Under the pieces are notes generated by a model. That model made no database searches. It was given only the letters and a program-made list of their open reading frames with translations, and was not told the origin of the DNA. A stretch of DNA of 13,286 nucleotides from positions 1 through 13,286 of the forward strand of contig CAJUMS010000074.1 of assembly GCA_910587465.1 (NCBI GenBank), in the 5' to 3' direction. Position 1 is the stretch's first letter. The number at the start of each line of letters is the position of its first letter. This DNA comes from an uncultured Oscillospiraceae bacterium (lineage in GTDB: Bacteria; Bacillota; Clostridia; Oscillospirales; Ruminococcaceae). A program made the position numbers and the translations under genes. Shown piece after piece: positions 1 to 5,864 of the stretch.

Positions 1-6
1 ACTCTG

Positions 7-72
7 TTATTTTGGGCAGCGGATTTCTGCTGCTTTGTGCGGTGTTGCCTTAAATATGCTCAATTTGCTCAT
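7..72 (-). CDS. possible 21-residue ORF overlapping the end of the upstream PLP-enzyme gene
   Basis: The stop of the upstream gene (TGA, 71-69) overlaps an ATG (72-70) in an ATGA arrangement, which often marks translational coupling. The resulting frame has only 21 codons before TAA at 9-7. It starts MSKLSIFKATPHKAAEI and matches nothing I recognise. The DNA inside it contains a short inverted repeat, GCAGC-ggatttct-GCTGC (18-35 on the plus strand), so the stretch may be a dispersed intergenic repeat or a weak 3' hairpin and not a gene. The window ends here, so the context cannot be judged. Confidence 0.15.
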   Translation of the reverse strand: MSKLSIFKATPHKAAEIRCPK

Positions 73-1319
73 AGCAGCCCCTTTTCGAACATTCTCTGCG
101 CGGCGAGCATTATACCCGTCTTGCCCGTCGGGAATGTCAGACCGCCCTGCAACCACACCGCATAAGGCTCGCGGAGCGGAGCATCGGCGGAAAGCTCTAT
201 CGACGCGCCCATCGTGAACGCACCCGCCGCCATAATTACCTTGCTGTCGTAGCCGGGCATATCCCACGGCTCGGGGCTGACGAAGCTGTCTATCGGCGAA
301 CCGCTCTGAATACCCTCGCAGAACGCGATCAGCTTTTCGGGGCTGCCCAATTTCAGCGCCGCGATTATATCCGTGCGCTTTTCGTTATACTTTGGGAATG
401 CCTCAAAGCCGAGCTGCTCAAAGAACGCCGCCGCAAACACCGAGGTTTTCAGCGCCGCGCACACCGCCTCCGGAGCGTGAAACAATCCCATATACAGCCC
501 TCGCAGCTGATTAAGCGAGCAGCCGACCTCCTTGCCCGCGCCGGGGCAGGTCAACCGATAGCTGCACTGCTCGATAAGATCGGCTCTGCCGGCTATGTAT
601 CCACCGGTTTCGGCAATACCGCCGCCCAAATTCTTTATAAGGCTGCCGACTATCAGATCAGCTCCGACCGCCGTCGGCTCCTTGTCCTCTACAAGCTCGC
701 CGTAACAGTTGTCAACCATTATTACGCAGTCGCGGTTGCTGCTGCGGATAGCCTGAATTATCTTTGAAATAGTAGAGATATCGAACGACGGTCTCAGCGA
801 GTACCCGCGCGAACGCTGAATATAGGCAAGCTTCGCCTCGGGAGCGCGCCGCGCTATCTCCGCATAGTTCGGCATACCGTCGTCAAGCAGCGGTATCATC
901 GCGAAATTTACGCCGAAATCTCTCAGCGAACCGCAGTTCTCCCCGAGAATGACCTCCTGCATGGTGTCATAAGGCATACCCGTAACGGACAGCAGAACGT
1001 CCTTAGGGCGCAGCACACCGAAAAGCGCGGTAGTGAGCGCGTGTGTTCCGTTCACGAAATTGTGACGGACAAGCGCGTCCTCCGCGCCGAGCACCTGCGC
1101 GAACACCTTGTCGAGCTTGTCCCGCCCCTCGTCGTCGTAGCCGTAGCCCGTCGTTCCCTTAAGGTGTATCTCACTCACACGGTTGTCGATAAACGCTTTT
1201 AGAACGCGCTGACCGTTATATTCGCAGAGCCTGTCCAACTCGGCGAACTGCCCCTTGCACTTGTGCATTGCCGCCTCGGCAGCGGATCTTATCTTTTCCG
1301 AAAACTCAAAAACTTCCAT
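69..1319 (-). CDS. methionine gamma-lyase family protein ('aluminium resistance' / YnbB-type PLP enzyme)
   Basis: 416 residues, a normal length for the family. This is a fold-type I PLP-dependent enzyme related to Cys/Met-metabolism lyases and often annotated as aluminium resistance protein or methionine gamma-lyase family; its physiological substrate is not settled. Visible marks are GTTGYGYDD (55-63), the PLP-site Asp in VDNCYGE (202-208), and the probable Schiff-base lysine K229 in GSLIKNLGGG. The C-terminal domain is complete and ends in KGLL. The ATG at 1319 has a good Shine-Dalgarno site (AAGAGGTAA) about 6 nt upstream. In many Clostridia this gene sits near miaA and hfq; neither is visible here. 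It may be transcribed from the strong promoter at 1658-1686, giving a leader of about 330 nt, unless the weak hairpin at 1354-1373 stops it. Family is certain; exact reaction is unknown. Confidence 0.9.
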   Translation of the reverse strand: MEVFEFSEKIRSAAEAAMHKCKGQFAELDRLCEYNGQRVLKAFIDNRVSEIHLKGTTGYGYDDEGRDKLDKVFAQVLGAEDALVRHNFVNGTHALTTALFGVLRPKDVLLSVTGMPYDTMQEVILGENCGSLRDFGVNFAMIPLLDDGMPNYAEIARRAPEAKLAYIQRSRGYSLRPSFDISTISKIIQAIRSSNRDCVIMVDNCYGELVEDKEPTAVGADLIVGSLIKNLGGGIAETGGYIAGRADLIEQCSYRLTCPGAGKEVGCSLNQLRGLYMGLFHAPEAVCAALKTSVFAAAFFEQLGFEAFPKYNEKRTDIIAALKLGSPEKLIAFCEGIQSGSPIDSFVSPEPWDMPGYDSKVIMAAGAFTMGASIELSADAPLREPYAVWLQGGLTFPTGKTGIMLAAQRMFEKGLL

Positions 1320-1353
1320 AATTTACCTCTTAAAATATTTAATAAAGCAACAC

Positions 1354-1373
1354 AAAAAATGGCAGCCGCTACC
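1354..1373 (-). terminator. weak intrinsic terminator candidate upstream of the PLP-enzyme gene
   Basis: On the minus strand the sequence GGTAGCGGCTGCC is followed at once by ATTTTTT. GGTA can pair with TGCC (one G-U) around a five-base loop, and the six T residues (1359-1354) form the tail. It falls directly on the stop codon of the decayed small reading frame at 1369-1606. The stem is very short, so termination would be weak. Confidence 0.25.
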
Positions 1374-1606
1374 CGTTCACTCCGTATTCTTTGTTAAGAT
1401 CAAGCGGACAAAAGCCAAATATCGAATTATCCGTCAAATCAACAACTATTGCAGCATAGCAATTCTTTTACTTGTCAAAACTGCAGCATCTCCGCACAGC
1501 TCCATATATCGTCTGAAATAACGGCGGTTCCGGTTATGTTATGCATTTTTCTGCCCATTGTGCCGAGATACTGCGCCTTGCTTAATCGCCTGATATTCCC
1601 GCTCAT
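1369..1606 (-). pseudogene. decayed small gene (frameshift plus stop) downstream of a consensus promoter
   Basis: An ATG at 1606 opens a 43-codon frame beginning MSGNIRRLSKAQYLGTMGRK and ending at TGA 1477-1475. One base out of frame, the reading continues as KNCYAAIVVDLTDNSIFGF and then CPLDLNKEYGVNG to a TAG at 1371-1369. Joining the two gives a coherent protein-like sequence of about 77 residues, with one single-base frameshift near 1475-1480 and one in-frame TAA shortly after. I do not recognise the family. Support comes from the perfect promoter just upstream, a weak TGGGGT ribosome site, and a possible terminator at its end. The 468-nt gap between genes (1320-1787) holds nothing else coding. 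It could also be a chance open stretch within a long untranslated leader. Confidence 0.35.
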
Positions 1607-1657
1607 AATTTACCCCAGCCGTAAATACGGTTTTTTCCTTTAACTGTATACATTTAA

Positions 1658-1686
1658 ATTATACCTCTTTTCCCTTTTATTGTCAA
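1658..1686 (-). promoter_or_regulatory. perfect consensus sigma-A promoter (TTGACA-17-TATAAT)
   Basis: Reading the minus strand, -35 TTGACA (1686-1681), exactly 17 bp, then -10 TATAAT (1663-1658). The expected start of transcription is near 1650. It points toward the decayed small frame at 1606 and then the PLP-enzyme gene at 1319. All twelve bases match consensus at ideal spacing. Confidence 0.8.
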
Positions 1687-1721
1687 GCCGTGATTTTATT
1701 TTCCCGAGAATTTGTCCGCAA

Positions 1722-1750
1722 TCATAAACCGCTGTTTGTCAACATAATAT
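1722..1750 (+). promoter_or_regulatory. candidate sigma-E promoter for spoIIID
   Basis: TCATAAA (1722-1728) resembles the Bacillus sigma-E -35 consensus KMATATT in five of seven positions. After 14 bp, CATAATAT (1743-1750) resembles the -10 CATACANT. Transcription would start near 1757, leaving a leader of about 30 nt before the UUG start. In Bacillus subtilis spoIIID is transcribed by sigma-E, which makes this reading reasonable but not proven. Confidence 0.35.
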
Positions 1751-1787
1751 TTATTGTCGGAAATAACACAGTTAGGGGGGAAATTCT

Positions 1788-2069
1788 TTGAAGCAATGCA
1801 ATGACAGCAGTCAGGAAAGATGTGTTATACTTGGGAAATTCATTGTTGAAAATAACGCTACGGTGCGCGCTGCCGCCCGTCAATTCGGGATCAGCAAAAG
1901 CACAGTTCATCAGGATATTACCGTAAAGCTCGAGAAAGCAAACAAGGCTCTGTATGAAGAAGTAAAATCCGTCCTCGACAAAAACAAGCAGGAACGCCAT
2001 ATTCGCGGCGGCGAGGCGACTAAGAAAAAATACAGGGAATTGTCGAAAACCAAGTTTGCGAATACATAA
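1788..2069 (+). CDS. spoIIID: SpoIIID, sporulation transcriptional regulator
   Basis: 93 residues, the usual size. SpoIIID is a small mother-cell DNA-binding protein that activates and represses sigma-E and sigma-K regulon genes during sporulation. The sequence shows the N-terminal helix-turn-helix with the hallmark FGISKSTVHQD (33-43) and the basic C-terminal motif HIRGGEATKKKY (71-82), which in the family helps contact DNA. The start is taken as UUG at 1788 because AGGGGGG (1774-1780) lies 7 nt upstream and no in-frame ATG is near; the ATG at 1796 is out of frame. A candidate sigma-E promoter lies upstream. It stands alone on the plus strand and is convergent with rpsB-tsf, ending in a strong hairpin at 2084-2114. 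Confidence 0.95.
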   Translation: MKQCNDSSQERCVILGKFIVENNATVRAAARQFGISKSTVHQDITVKLEKANKALYEEVKSVLDKNKQERHIRGGEATKKKYRELSKTKFANT

Positions 2070-2083
2070 AAAGACATAACACC

Positions 2084-2114
2084 GCAAATCCCCCGCCTAC
2101 GGCGGGGGATTTGC
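2084..2114 (+). terminator. strong hairpin after spoIIID
   Basis: A perfect 14-bp inverted repeat, GCAAATCCCCCGCC (2084-2097) and GGCGGGGGATTTGC (2101-2114), with a three-base TAC gap, begins 15 nt after the spoIIID stop. No T-run follows on the plus strand (TAAGCATAAC). On the minus strand a T-rich stretch lies some 10 nt beyond. It may act as a terminator or an RNA 3'-end stabiliser in either direction. Confidence 0.65.
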
Positions 2115-2116
2115 TA

Positions 2117-2149
2117 AGCATAACAAAACGGCTCCTTTTGAGAGCCGTT
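2117..2149 (-). terminator. intrinsic terminator of rpsB-tsf
   Basis: On the minus strand AACGGCTC (2149-2142) pairs with GAGCCGTT (2134-2127) around a 7-nt loop, followed by the T-rich TTGTTATG. It starts 6 nt after the tsf stop codon, where an operon-ending terminator is expected. Confidence 0.8.
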
Positions 2150-2155
2150 AAATTG

Positions 2156-3055
2156 TTACTTTATCATAGAAGCAACTTCATCAGCAAAGTTGTCCTCTTT
2201 CTTCTCAATACCCTCGCCGCGCTCGTAGCGAACAAACGCATCAACGTTGATCGAACAGCTCTGTGCTTTTGCAACGCTCTCGATGTACTTGCCTACCTTC
2301 ATGTTGGTATCCTTGAAGTATTCCTGATCGAGCAGGCACTTTTCCTCGTAGAACTTCCTGATACGCCCCTCAACAATCTTCTCTGCAACGTTTGCGGGCT
2401 TGCCCTCCTGCTCAACGAGCTTTGTCTGGACTTCCTTCTCGGTCGCGAGAACGTCTGCGGGGATATCCTCCTTGCGAACATACTCTGCCCCCATAGCGGT
2501 TGCCTGAAGCGCTACGTTCTTAGCGCAGGTGAGAACCTCCGCGTCATCGGGCTTATCGGTAGTAATCTTTACGATAGTACCAAGTCTGCCGCCGTCGTGC
2601 ATATAGGGAATAAGCGTACCGTTAAGCTTCTCGAAACGGCGGATATTCATATTCTCGCCGATAGTCGCGATCTTGTCGGTCATATACTCCTTGACGGTCA
2701 TATTACCGCCCTTTACGGTAACATTGTTAAGAGCCTCAACATCGGCAGCCTCGTTTGCGAGAATGGTGTCGGCGATAGTCTCAACAAGCTCCAAGAACTT
2801 GTCGGACTTAGCGCAGAAATCGGTCTCACAGTTGATCTCAACAATAACGCCGTTCGTACCCTCTACCTTTGCCTTCACAACGCCCTCGGCAGCAATTCTG
2901 CCTGCCTTCTTTGCAGCCTTTGCAAGACCCTTTTCGCGCAGAATCTTTACAGCCTCCTCGCGGTTGTCGTTAGCTTCCTCAAGAGCCTTCTTACAGTCGG
3001 ACAAGCCGCAGCCCGTCATATCGCGAAGCTCTTTTATCTCCTGTATATTAGCCAT
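2156..3055 (-). CDS. tsf: translation elongation factor Ts
   Basis: 299 residues, full length. EF-Ts is the cytoplasmic guanine nucleotide exchange factor that recycles EF-Tu-GDP to EF-Tu-GTP. The N-terminal UBA-like domain begins MANIQEIKELRDMTGCGLSD, followed by CKKALEE. The core signature EINCETDFCAKSDKF corresponds to the family's NCETDFVA region, with Cys in place of the common Val. The C-terminal part has YMHDGGRLG and the KFYEE... stretch typical of EF-Ts. AAGGAGAT lies about 8 nt before the ATG at 3055. It follows rpsB by 32 nt in the classical rpsB-tsf pair and is followed by its own terminator at 2117-2149. Confidence 0.97.
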   Translation of the reverse strand: MANIQEIKELRDMTGCGLSDCKKALEEANDNREEAVKILREKGLAKAAKKAGRIAAEGVVKAKVEGTNGVIVEINCETDFCAKSDKFLELVETIADTILANEAADVEALNNVTVKGGNMTVKEYMTDKIATIGENMNIRRFEKLNGTLIPYMHDGGRLGTIVKITTDKPDDAEVLTCAKNVALQATAMGAEYVRKEDIPADVLATEKEVQTKLVEQEGKPANVAEKIVEGRIRKFYEEKCLLDQEYFKDTNMKVGKYIESVAKAQSCSINVDAFVRYERGEGIEKKEDNFADEVASMIK

Positions 3056-3087
3056 TTCTTTATCTCCTTATATCTTACTATCTTTAA

Positions 3088-3816
3088 TTACTCAGCGTCC
3101 TCGGCGGGTGTCTCGTCTGCTGCCGCCTCGGCAGTACCCTGATTAGCAGAAATGATTGCGTCTGCCATTGCGCCTGCGATCAGCTTTACAGCGCGGATAG
3201 CATCGTCGTTTCCGGGTATAACGTAGTCGATCTCATCGGGATCACAGTTGGTGTCGACAATAGCTACAACGGGGATACCGAGCTTCTTAGCCTCTGCTAC
3301 GGCGATCTTCTCCTTGCGCGGGTCAACAACGAACAGCGCGCCGGGGAGCTTCTTCATATTCTTGATACCGCCCAAGAACTTCTCAAGCTTTTCGATCTCG
3401 AGGTTGAGCTTGATAACTTCCTTCTTAGGAAGCAGATCAAACGTGCCGTCTGTCTCCATTGCGTGGAGCTGCTCAAGACGAGCAATTCTTCTCTGAATGG
3501 TCTTGAAGTTAGTCATCATACCGCCGAGCCAGCGTGCGTTTACAAAGTGAGCGCCTGCGCGGTTAGCCTCCTCCTTGATGGAATCAGCCGCCTGCTTCTT
3601 GGTGCCTACGAACAAAATCTCGCCGCCGTTTGCCGCGGTTTCGTGAATGAAGTTGTACGCCTCGTCCAGTTTCTTTACCGTCTTTTGAAGGTCGATAATG
3701 TAGATGCCGTTTCTCTCGGTGAAGATGTAGGGAGCCATTTTAGGATTCCAACGTCTTGTCTGGTGTCCGAAGTGAACGCCCGCCTCCAAAAGCTGCTTCA
3801 TAGATACTACTGCCAT
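3088..3816 (-). CDS. rpsB: 30S ribosomal protein S2
   Basis: 242 residues. S2 binds late in assembly of the small ribosomal subunit on the solvent side, near S1 and the mRNA exit region. The sequence begins MAVVSMKQLLEAGVHFGHQT and contains the family signatures RRWNPKMAPYIFTERNGIYI, WLGGMMTNFKT, DPRKEKIAVAEAKKLGIPVVA and VDTNCDPDEIDYVIPGNDDA. It has a short acidic Ala/Glu C-terminal tail (TAEAAADETPAEDAE). The frame stays open for 52 codons upstream, but the ATG at 3816 is chosen because a perfect AGGAGG (3830-3825) precedes it by 8 nt and homologues begin here. First gene of the rpsB-tsf operon, driven by the promoter at 3983-4011. Confidence 0.97.
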   Translation of the reverse strand: MAVVSMKQLLEAGVHFGHQTRRWNPKMAPYIFTERNGIYIIDLQKTVKKLDEAYNFIHETAANGGEILFVGTKKQAADSIKEEANRAGAHFVNARWLGGMMTNFKTIQRRIARLEQLHAMETDGTFDLLPKKEVIKLNLEIEKLEKFLGGIKNMKKLPGALFVVDPRKEKIAVAEAKKLGIPVVAIVDTNCDPDEIDYVIPGNDDAIRAVKLIAGAMADAIISANQGTAEAAADETPAEDAE

Positions 3817-3976
3817 AATTGTTTCCTCCTGATTTTGGTTATTTACGGCGTAATTGCCGCATTTCCACCACGCCGAACCGCTCTTCAGACGCGTTGCCGC
3901 GCACCCTAAAGGGCTGTCGCCATGTGTGTATTTGCGCACCGAACGTATTGATACATGTTCTATTCTGCACATTTAC
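3817..3976 (-). promoter_or_regulatory. structured 5' leader of rpsB
   Basis: The stretch from the predicted transcription start (about 3976) to the rpsB start is about 160 nt. On the minus strand it has CGCG-GCAA-CGCG (3901-3890), a perfect stem with a GNRA loop, preceded by GCCC-TTTA-GGGT (3914-3903). Nearer the gene, GCGGC-aattac-GCCGT (3860-3845) competes with a longer-range stem CGGCGT (3875-3870) / ACGCCG (3851-3846). Ribosomal protein operons are often controlled by their own product through such leaders, so autoregulation by S2 is a reasonable inference. I cannot match it to a named RNA family. Confidence 0.4.
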
Positions 3977-3982
3977 CTAAAT

Positions 3983-4011
3983 ATTATACCATATTTAGCC
4001 TTTATTTTCAA
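3983..4011 (-). promoter_or_regulatory. rpsB: sigma-A promoter of rpsB-tsf (TTGAAA-17-TATAAT)
   Basis: Minus strand: -35 TTGAAA (4011-4006), 17-bp spacer, -10 TATAAT (3988-3983). Eleven of twelve consensus bases match at ideal spacing. It lies immediately after the stop codon of the YlmC/YmxH-family gene. Confidence 0.8.
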
Positions 4012-4026
4012 GTACATTGTATTTGT

Positions 4027-4317
4027 TTATTTAAACAAACTTCCAAATCCTTTTCCGCGGCGATTTGTGCAGCTTGACGGAACATCGCAGGACACCAGTA
4101 TCGTGTCCTCGCCGATGACCTCGATATCGCACCACCTGATAAACAGATCGTCCTCTCTGCCAAACAGCCCGAAAAACTTCGCGCGTCCGAACACGATAAT
4201 ACGGCATATCTTAGCGGTACAGTTATCAAACTCAATATCGTCGGGATAGCCCAACCTTGCACCCGTTTTGACGTTGATTATCTCTTTGCACTTCAAGTCG
4301 TTAAAGCTGTAAACCAT
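4027..4317 (-). CDS. YlmC/YmxH family sporulation protein (PRC-barrel)
   Basis: 96 residues, a typical length. The protein has a PRC-barrel-like fold, and members are conserved in endospore formers; the precise function is unknown. Recognisable features are the N-terminal FNDLKCKEIINVKTGARLGY and, further on, PDDIEFD, then the strand pair ICRIIVFGRAKFFGLFGREDD and the closing WCDIEVIGEDTILV. The C-terminus is short and basic (CTNRRGKGFG). The start at 4317 has GAGGT about 9 nt upstream. I cannot tell which of the two Bacillus paralogues, YlmC or YmxH, it corresponds to. It sits directly upstream of the rpsB promoter, so read-through from it into rpsB is possible because no GC-rich terminator separates them. 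Confidence 0.88.
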   Translation of the reverse strand: MVYSFNDLKCKEIINVKTGARLGYPDDIEFDNCTAKICRIIVFGRAKFFGLFGREDDLFIRWCDIEVIGEDTILVSCDVPSSCTNRRGKGFGSLFK

Positions 4318-4401
4318 AATATGACCTCACACATGCAATTCTTGTCTGTTCAAGTTTATGTGAAGTTATCCGCGTTTATTCGGCAATGACCGGCATACTG
4401 T

Positions 4402-4430
4402 TTTATAATCTCAATTGATTTTTGCGGCAA
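4402..4430 (-). promoter_or_regulatory. candidate promoter of the YlmC/YmxH-family gene
   Basis: Minus strand: TTGCCG (4430-4425), 17 bp, TATAAA (4407-4402). The -10 matches in five of six bases and the -35 in four of six. Transcription would start near 4395, giving a leader of roughly 75 nt. Confidence 0.4.
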
Positions 4431-4575
4431 TCTTATCATACAAGTATATCTGCAATTTAATCAACGATATATCTGCGGATTATTTTAATAAACAGATTAT
4501 AATCTTTATAAACTTTTTATTGTTTTTAAAAATTCCTATTCGCTTATACAGCGATAAAACTAACTTAATAGGATG

Positions 4576-4604
4576 TTGACTTACAAGAAGATTTATGATA
4601 TAAT
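4576..4604 (+). promoter_or_regulatory. strong sigma-A promoter of the truncated HTH gene (TTGACT-17-TATAAT)
   Basis: TTGACT (4576-4581), 17-bp spacer, TATAAT (4599-4604). Eleven of twelve consensus bases match. The predicted start of transcription near 4611 leaves a leader of about 20 nt with GGAGG before the ATG at 4632. Confidence 0.8.
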
Positions 4605-4631
4605 CTGATTAAAAAATACGGGAGGAATAAA

Positions 4632-4757
4632 ATGAATAAAACAGTTATAAATTTGCGTTTAGCCGATCTGCGGAGAGCAAAACATATCACTCAAAATGAA
4701 CTTACCGAAGCAATCGGGACATCGTTCCAAAATATAAGCAAATGGGAAAACAAGTAA
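4632..4757 (+). pseudogene. truncated Xre/Cro-type HTH regulator, 41 residues
   Basis: ATG at 4632 preceded by GGGAGGAATAAA, an excellent ribosome site, and a strong promoter. The 41 residues include LRLADLRRAKHITQNELTEA and GTSFQNISKWENK, which is the helix-turn-helix of Cro/C1/Xre regulators. Members normally continue after WENG/WENK with a further helix and often an effector or dimerisation domain. Here TAA follows WENK directly. In another frame the stretch 4750-4806 is open (TSNNIFKDTNPNPHCISVA), but it does not look like a usual continuation. The likely explanation is a 3' deletion. The intact promoter and ribosome site mean a bare HTH peptide could still be made, so function is not excluded. 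Confidence 0.65.
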
Positions 4758-4811
4758 TAACATATTTAAGGATACCAATCCGAACCCGCATTGCATTAGT
4801 GTTGCATAACA

Positions 4812-4847
4812 AAAAATGACCGCGGCGATAAGCCTGCGGTCATTTTT
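4812..4847. terminator. bidirectional terminator between the HTH gene and the lipoprotein gene
   Basis: AAAAATGACCGC (4812-4823) and GCGGTCATTTTT (4836-4847) form a perfect 12-bp stem. Inside it GGC-gataa-GCC can extend the stem with one bulged T. A run of five T flanks the stem on each strand, so it can end transcripts from both sides. It lies 9 nt past the lipoprotein stop (4857) and about 55 nt past the HTH stop. Confidence 0.9.
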
Positions 4848-4856
4848 GACGTCAGA

Positions 4857-5768
4857 TCAGCCAGTATTCAAAATAATTTTGTTAAGTTTCCAAGAGCCTT
4901 CGACATACTCGGCGGTATAGGTTTTTTCATAATAGTGAAACTCGTAACCGTCTTCCGGCAGATTAAGCATTTCAATGTCGGGATAATGCCAGATAAACGT
5001 GCATTTATTATCCGTTTTCTCGGTTATTTCCATGTATGATCTGGCAAGAAACGGACCAGGTCCCCCGCCGAACCCAGCGGGAAACGAGTTGGTGTTGATG
5101 TACATTTGCCCGTTTTCTTCCACAAAAGGTTTTTTGGGGCTATAAACCGTCCCGAACAGAAAATGTTCCTCAACATACGAACGTTCATAAGGCTGGTAAG
5201 CAAAGTCGTAAATGCTCTGTACATCGGGGAAATATTCGGTTGTAAACGGATAAATTGGTTTTTCAAAATCGGGGGAATTATACGGCGCGTCCCAATTGAT
5301 ATCAAACAAAGACCTTATGCTGAAAAACATGAGGTAAAAAAGCACATTTTTATTCATCAGAGCGGGAAGAGCGATTTCGGGGGCTCTCACGGAAGTATCG
5401 GATTTTATGATCTCGTCGACTTTTTCCATAACCTCTGCAATGGAATCCACGCGTATCCATTCGCTCGGGACAAGCTCGTCGTCGGGGTATACTCTGCCGG
5501 CGTAAAACGGAAATTCAGGTTGGGGCGGTTCTTCTTCCGAGGAAAAGTCGCTGCTGTCCTCAGACTGCTCCGACGAAATGTCGGAACTTTCAGTTTGAAA
5601 GTTATCTGATACGGTGCTGCTGTCATACGTGCTTTCTGTGGATTGAATCGAGGAAATGACGGAATTTTCACTTTGTGGGCTGTCAGCATTTATATGACAG
5701 CCATTCATCAGAACGATGGCGAGCGCCAATAACAGGGCTGTGCTCTTCTTAATATTTGCCGTATACAT
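4857..5768 (-). CDS. predicted lipoprotein of unknown function
   Basis: 303 residues. The N-terminus has Lys-rich residues, a hydrophobic run ALLLALAIVL (11-20) and Cys24 in LMNGC, which fits a type II lipoprotein signal although the lipobox is not ideal (Met at -3, Asn at -2). Residues about 28-85 form a low-complexity Ser/Asp/Glu linker of the kind that keeps a folded domain away from the membrane. The C-terminal domain (about 90-303) has many aromatic residues and no catalytic motif I recognise; it ends YTAEYVEGSWKLNKIILNTG, a strand pair like that closing small NTF2-like or DUF4829-type folds. That likeness is only suggestive. AGGAGGT lies 8 nt before the ATG. It is separated from the GNAT gene upstream by 96 nt and ends at the shared terminator. 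Confidence 0.7.
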   Translation of the reverse strand: MYTANIKKSTALLLALAIVLMNGCHINADSPQSENSVISSIQSTESTYDSSTVSDNFQTESSDISSEQSEDSSDFSSEEEPPQPEFPFYAGRVYPDDELVPSEWIRVDSIAEVMEKVDEIIKSDTSVRAPEIALPALMNKNVLFYLMFFSIRSLFDINWDAPYNSPDFEKPIYPFTTEYFPDVQSIYDFAYQPYERSYVEEHFLFGTVYSPKKPFVEENGQMYINTNSFPAGFGGGPGPFLARSYMEITEKTDNKCTFIWHYPDIEMLNLPEDGYEFHYYEKTYTAEYVEGSWKLNKIILNTG

Positions 5769-5864
5769 AACCTGTACCTCCTATAGCCCAGTCAATTTAT
5801 GTGTTGCTTGTGCGTCATAATTATGGCAGTGTAAAGGGAAAATACCTTAACCCGGGAGGTTATC

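Larger units (their letters stand above)
4318..4631. other. divergent intergenic region with repeats and palindromes
   Basis: This 314-nt AT-rich stretch separates the minus-strand YlmC/YmxH gene from the plus-strand HTH gene. It holds no gene. It does hold a promoter for each side, a direct repeat TATATCTGC (4445-4453 and 4468-4476, 23 bp apart), a perfect palindrome AGATTATAATCT (4494-4505), a hairpin TCGCT-tatac-AGCGA (4540-4554), and an inverted repeat TCCTATT/AATAGGA (4534-4540 and 4567-4573) ending 2 bp before the -35 of the HTH gene. Confidence 0.6.

Noticed and set aside
1746..1772. second sigma-E-like pair AATATT-13-AACACAGT before spoIIID
   Set aside because: The implied transcription start (about 1779) lies inside the Shine-Dalgarno site, so the mRNA could not be translated properly. 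The upstream pair at 1722-1750 fits better.
2111..3142. 343-codon open frame on the plus strand opposite tsf and the 3' end of rpsB
   Set aside because: It is an antisense shadow of tsf: Leu/Ser-rich with no family signature and no ribosome site, while the opposite strand is unmistakably EF-Ts.
3817..3972. 52-codon N-terminal extension of rpsB in frame
   Set aside because: S2 homologues begin at MAVVSMKQ, where a perfect AGGAGG is present. The extension lies in the structured leader, just after the promoter, and has no ribosome site.
4021..4038. AT-rich inverted repeat TTTGTTTA/TAAACAAA at the end of the YlmC/YmxH gene
   Set aside because: All A/T apart from two pairs and with a two-base gap; not stable enough to be a terminator, and it partly overlaps coding sequence.
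5838..5862. TAACC-TCCCG-GGTTA inverted repeat after the GNAT gene as terminator
   Set aside because: The stem is only 5 bp and no continuous T-run follows on the minus strand; too weak to list as a terminator.
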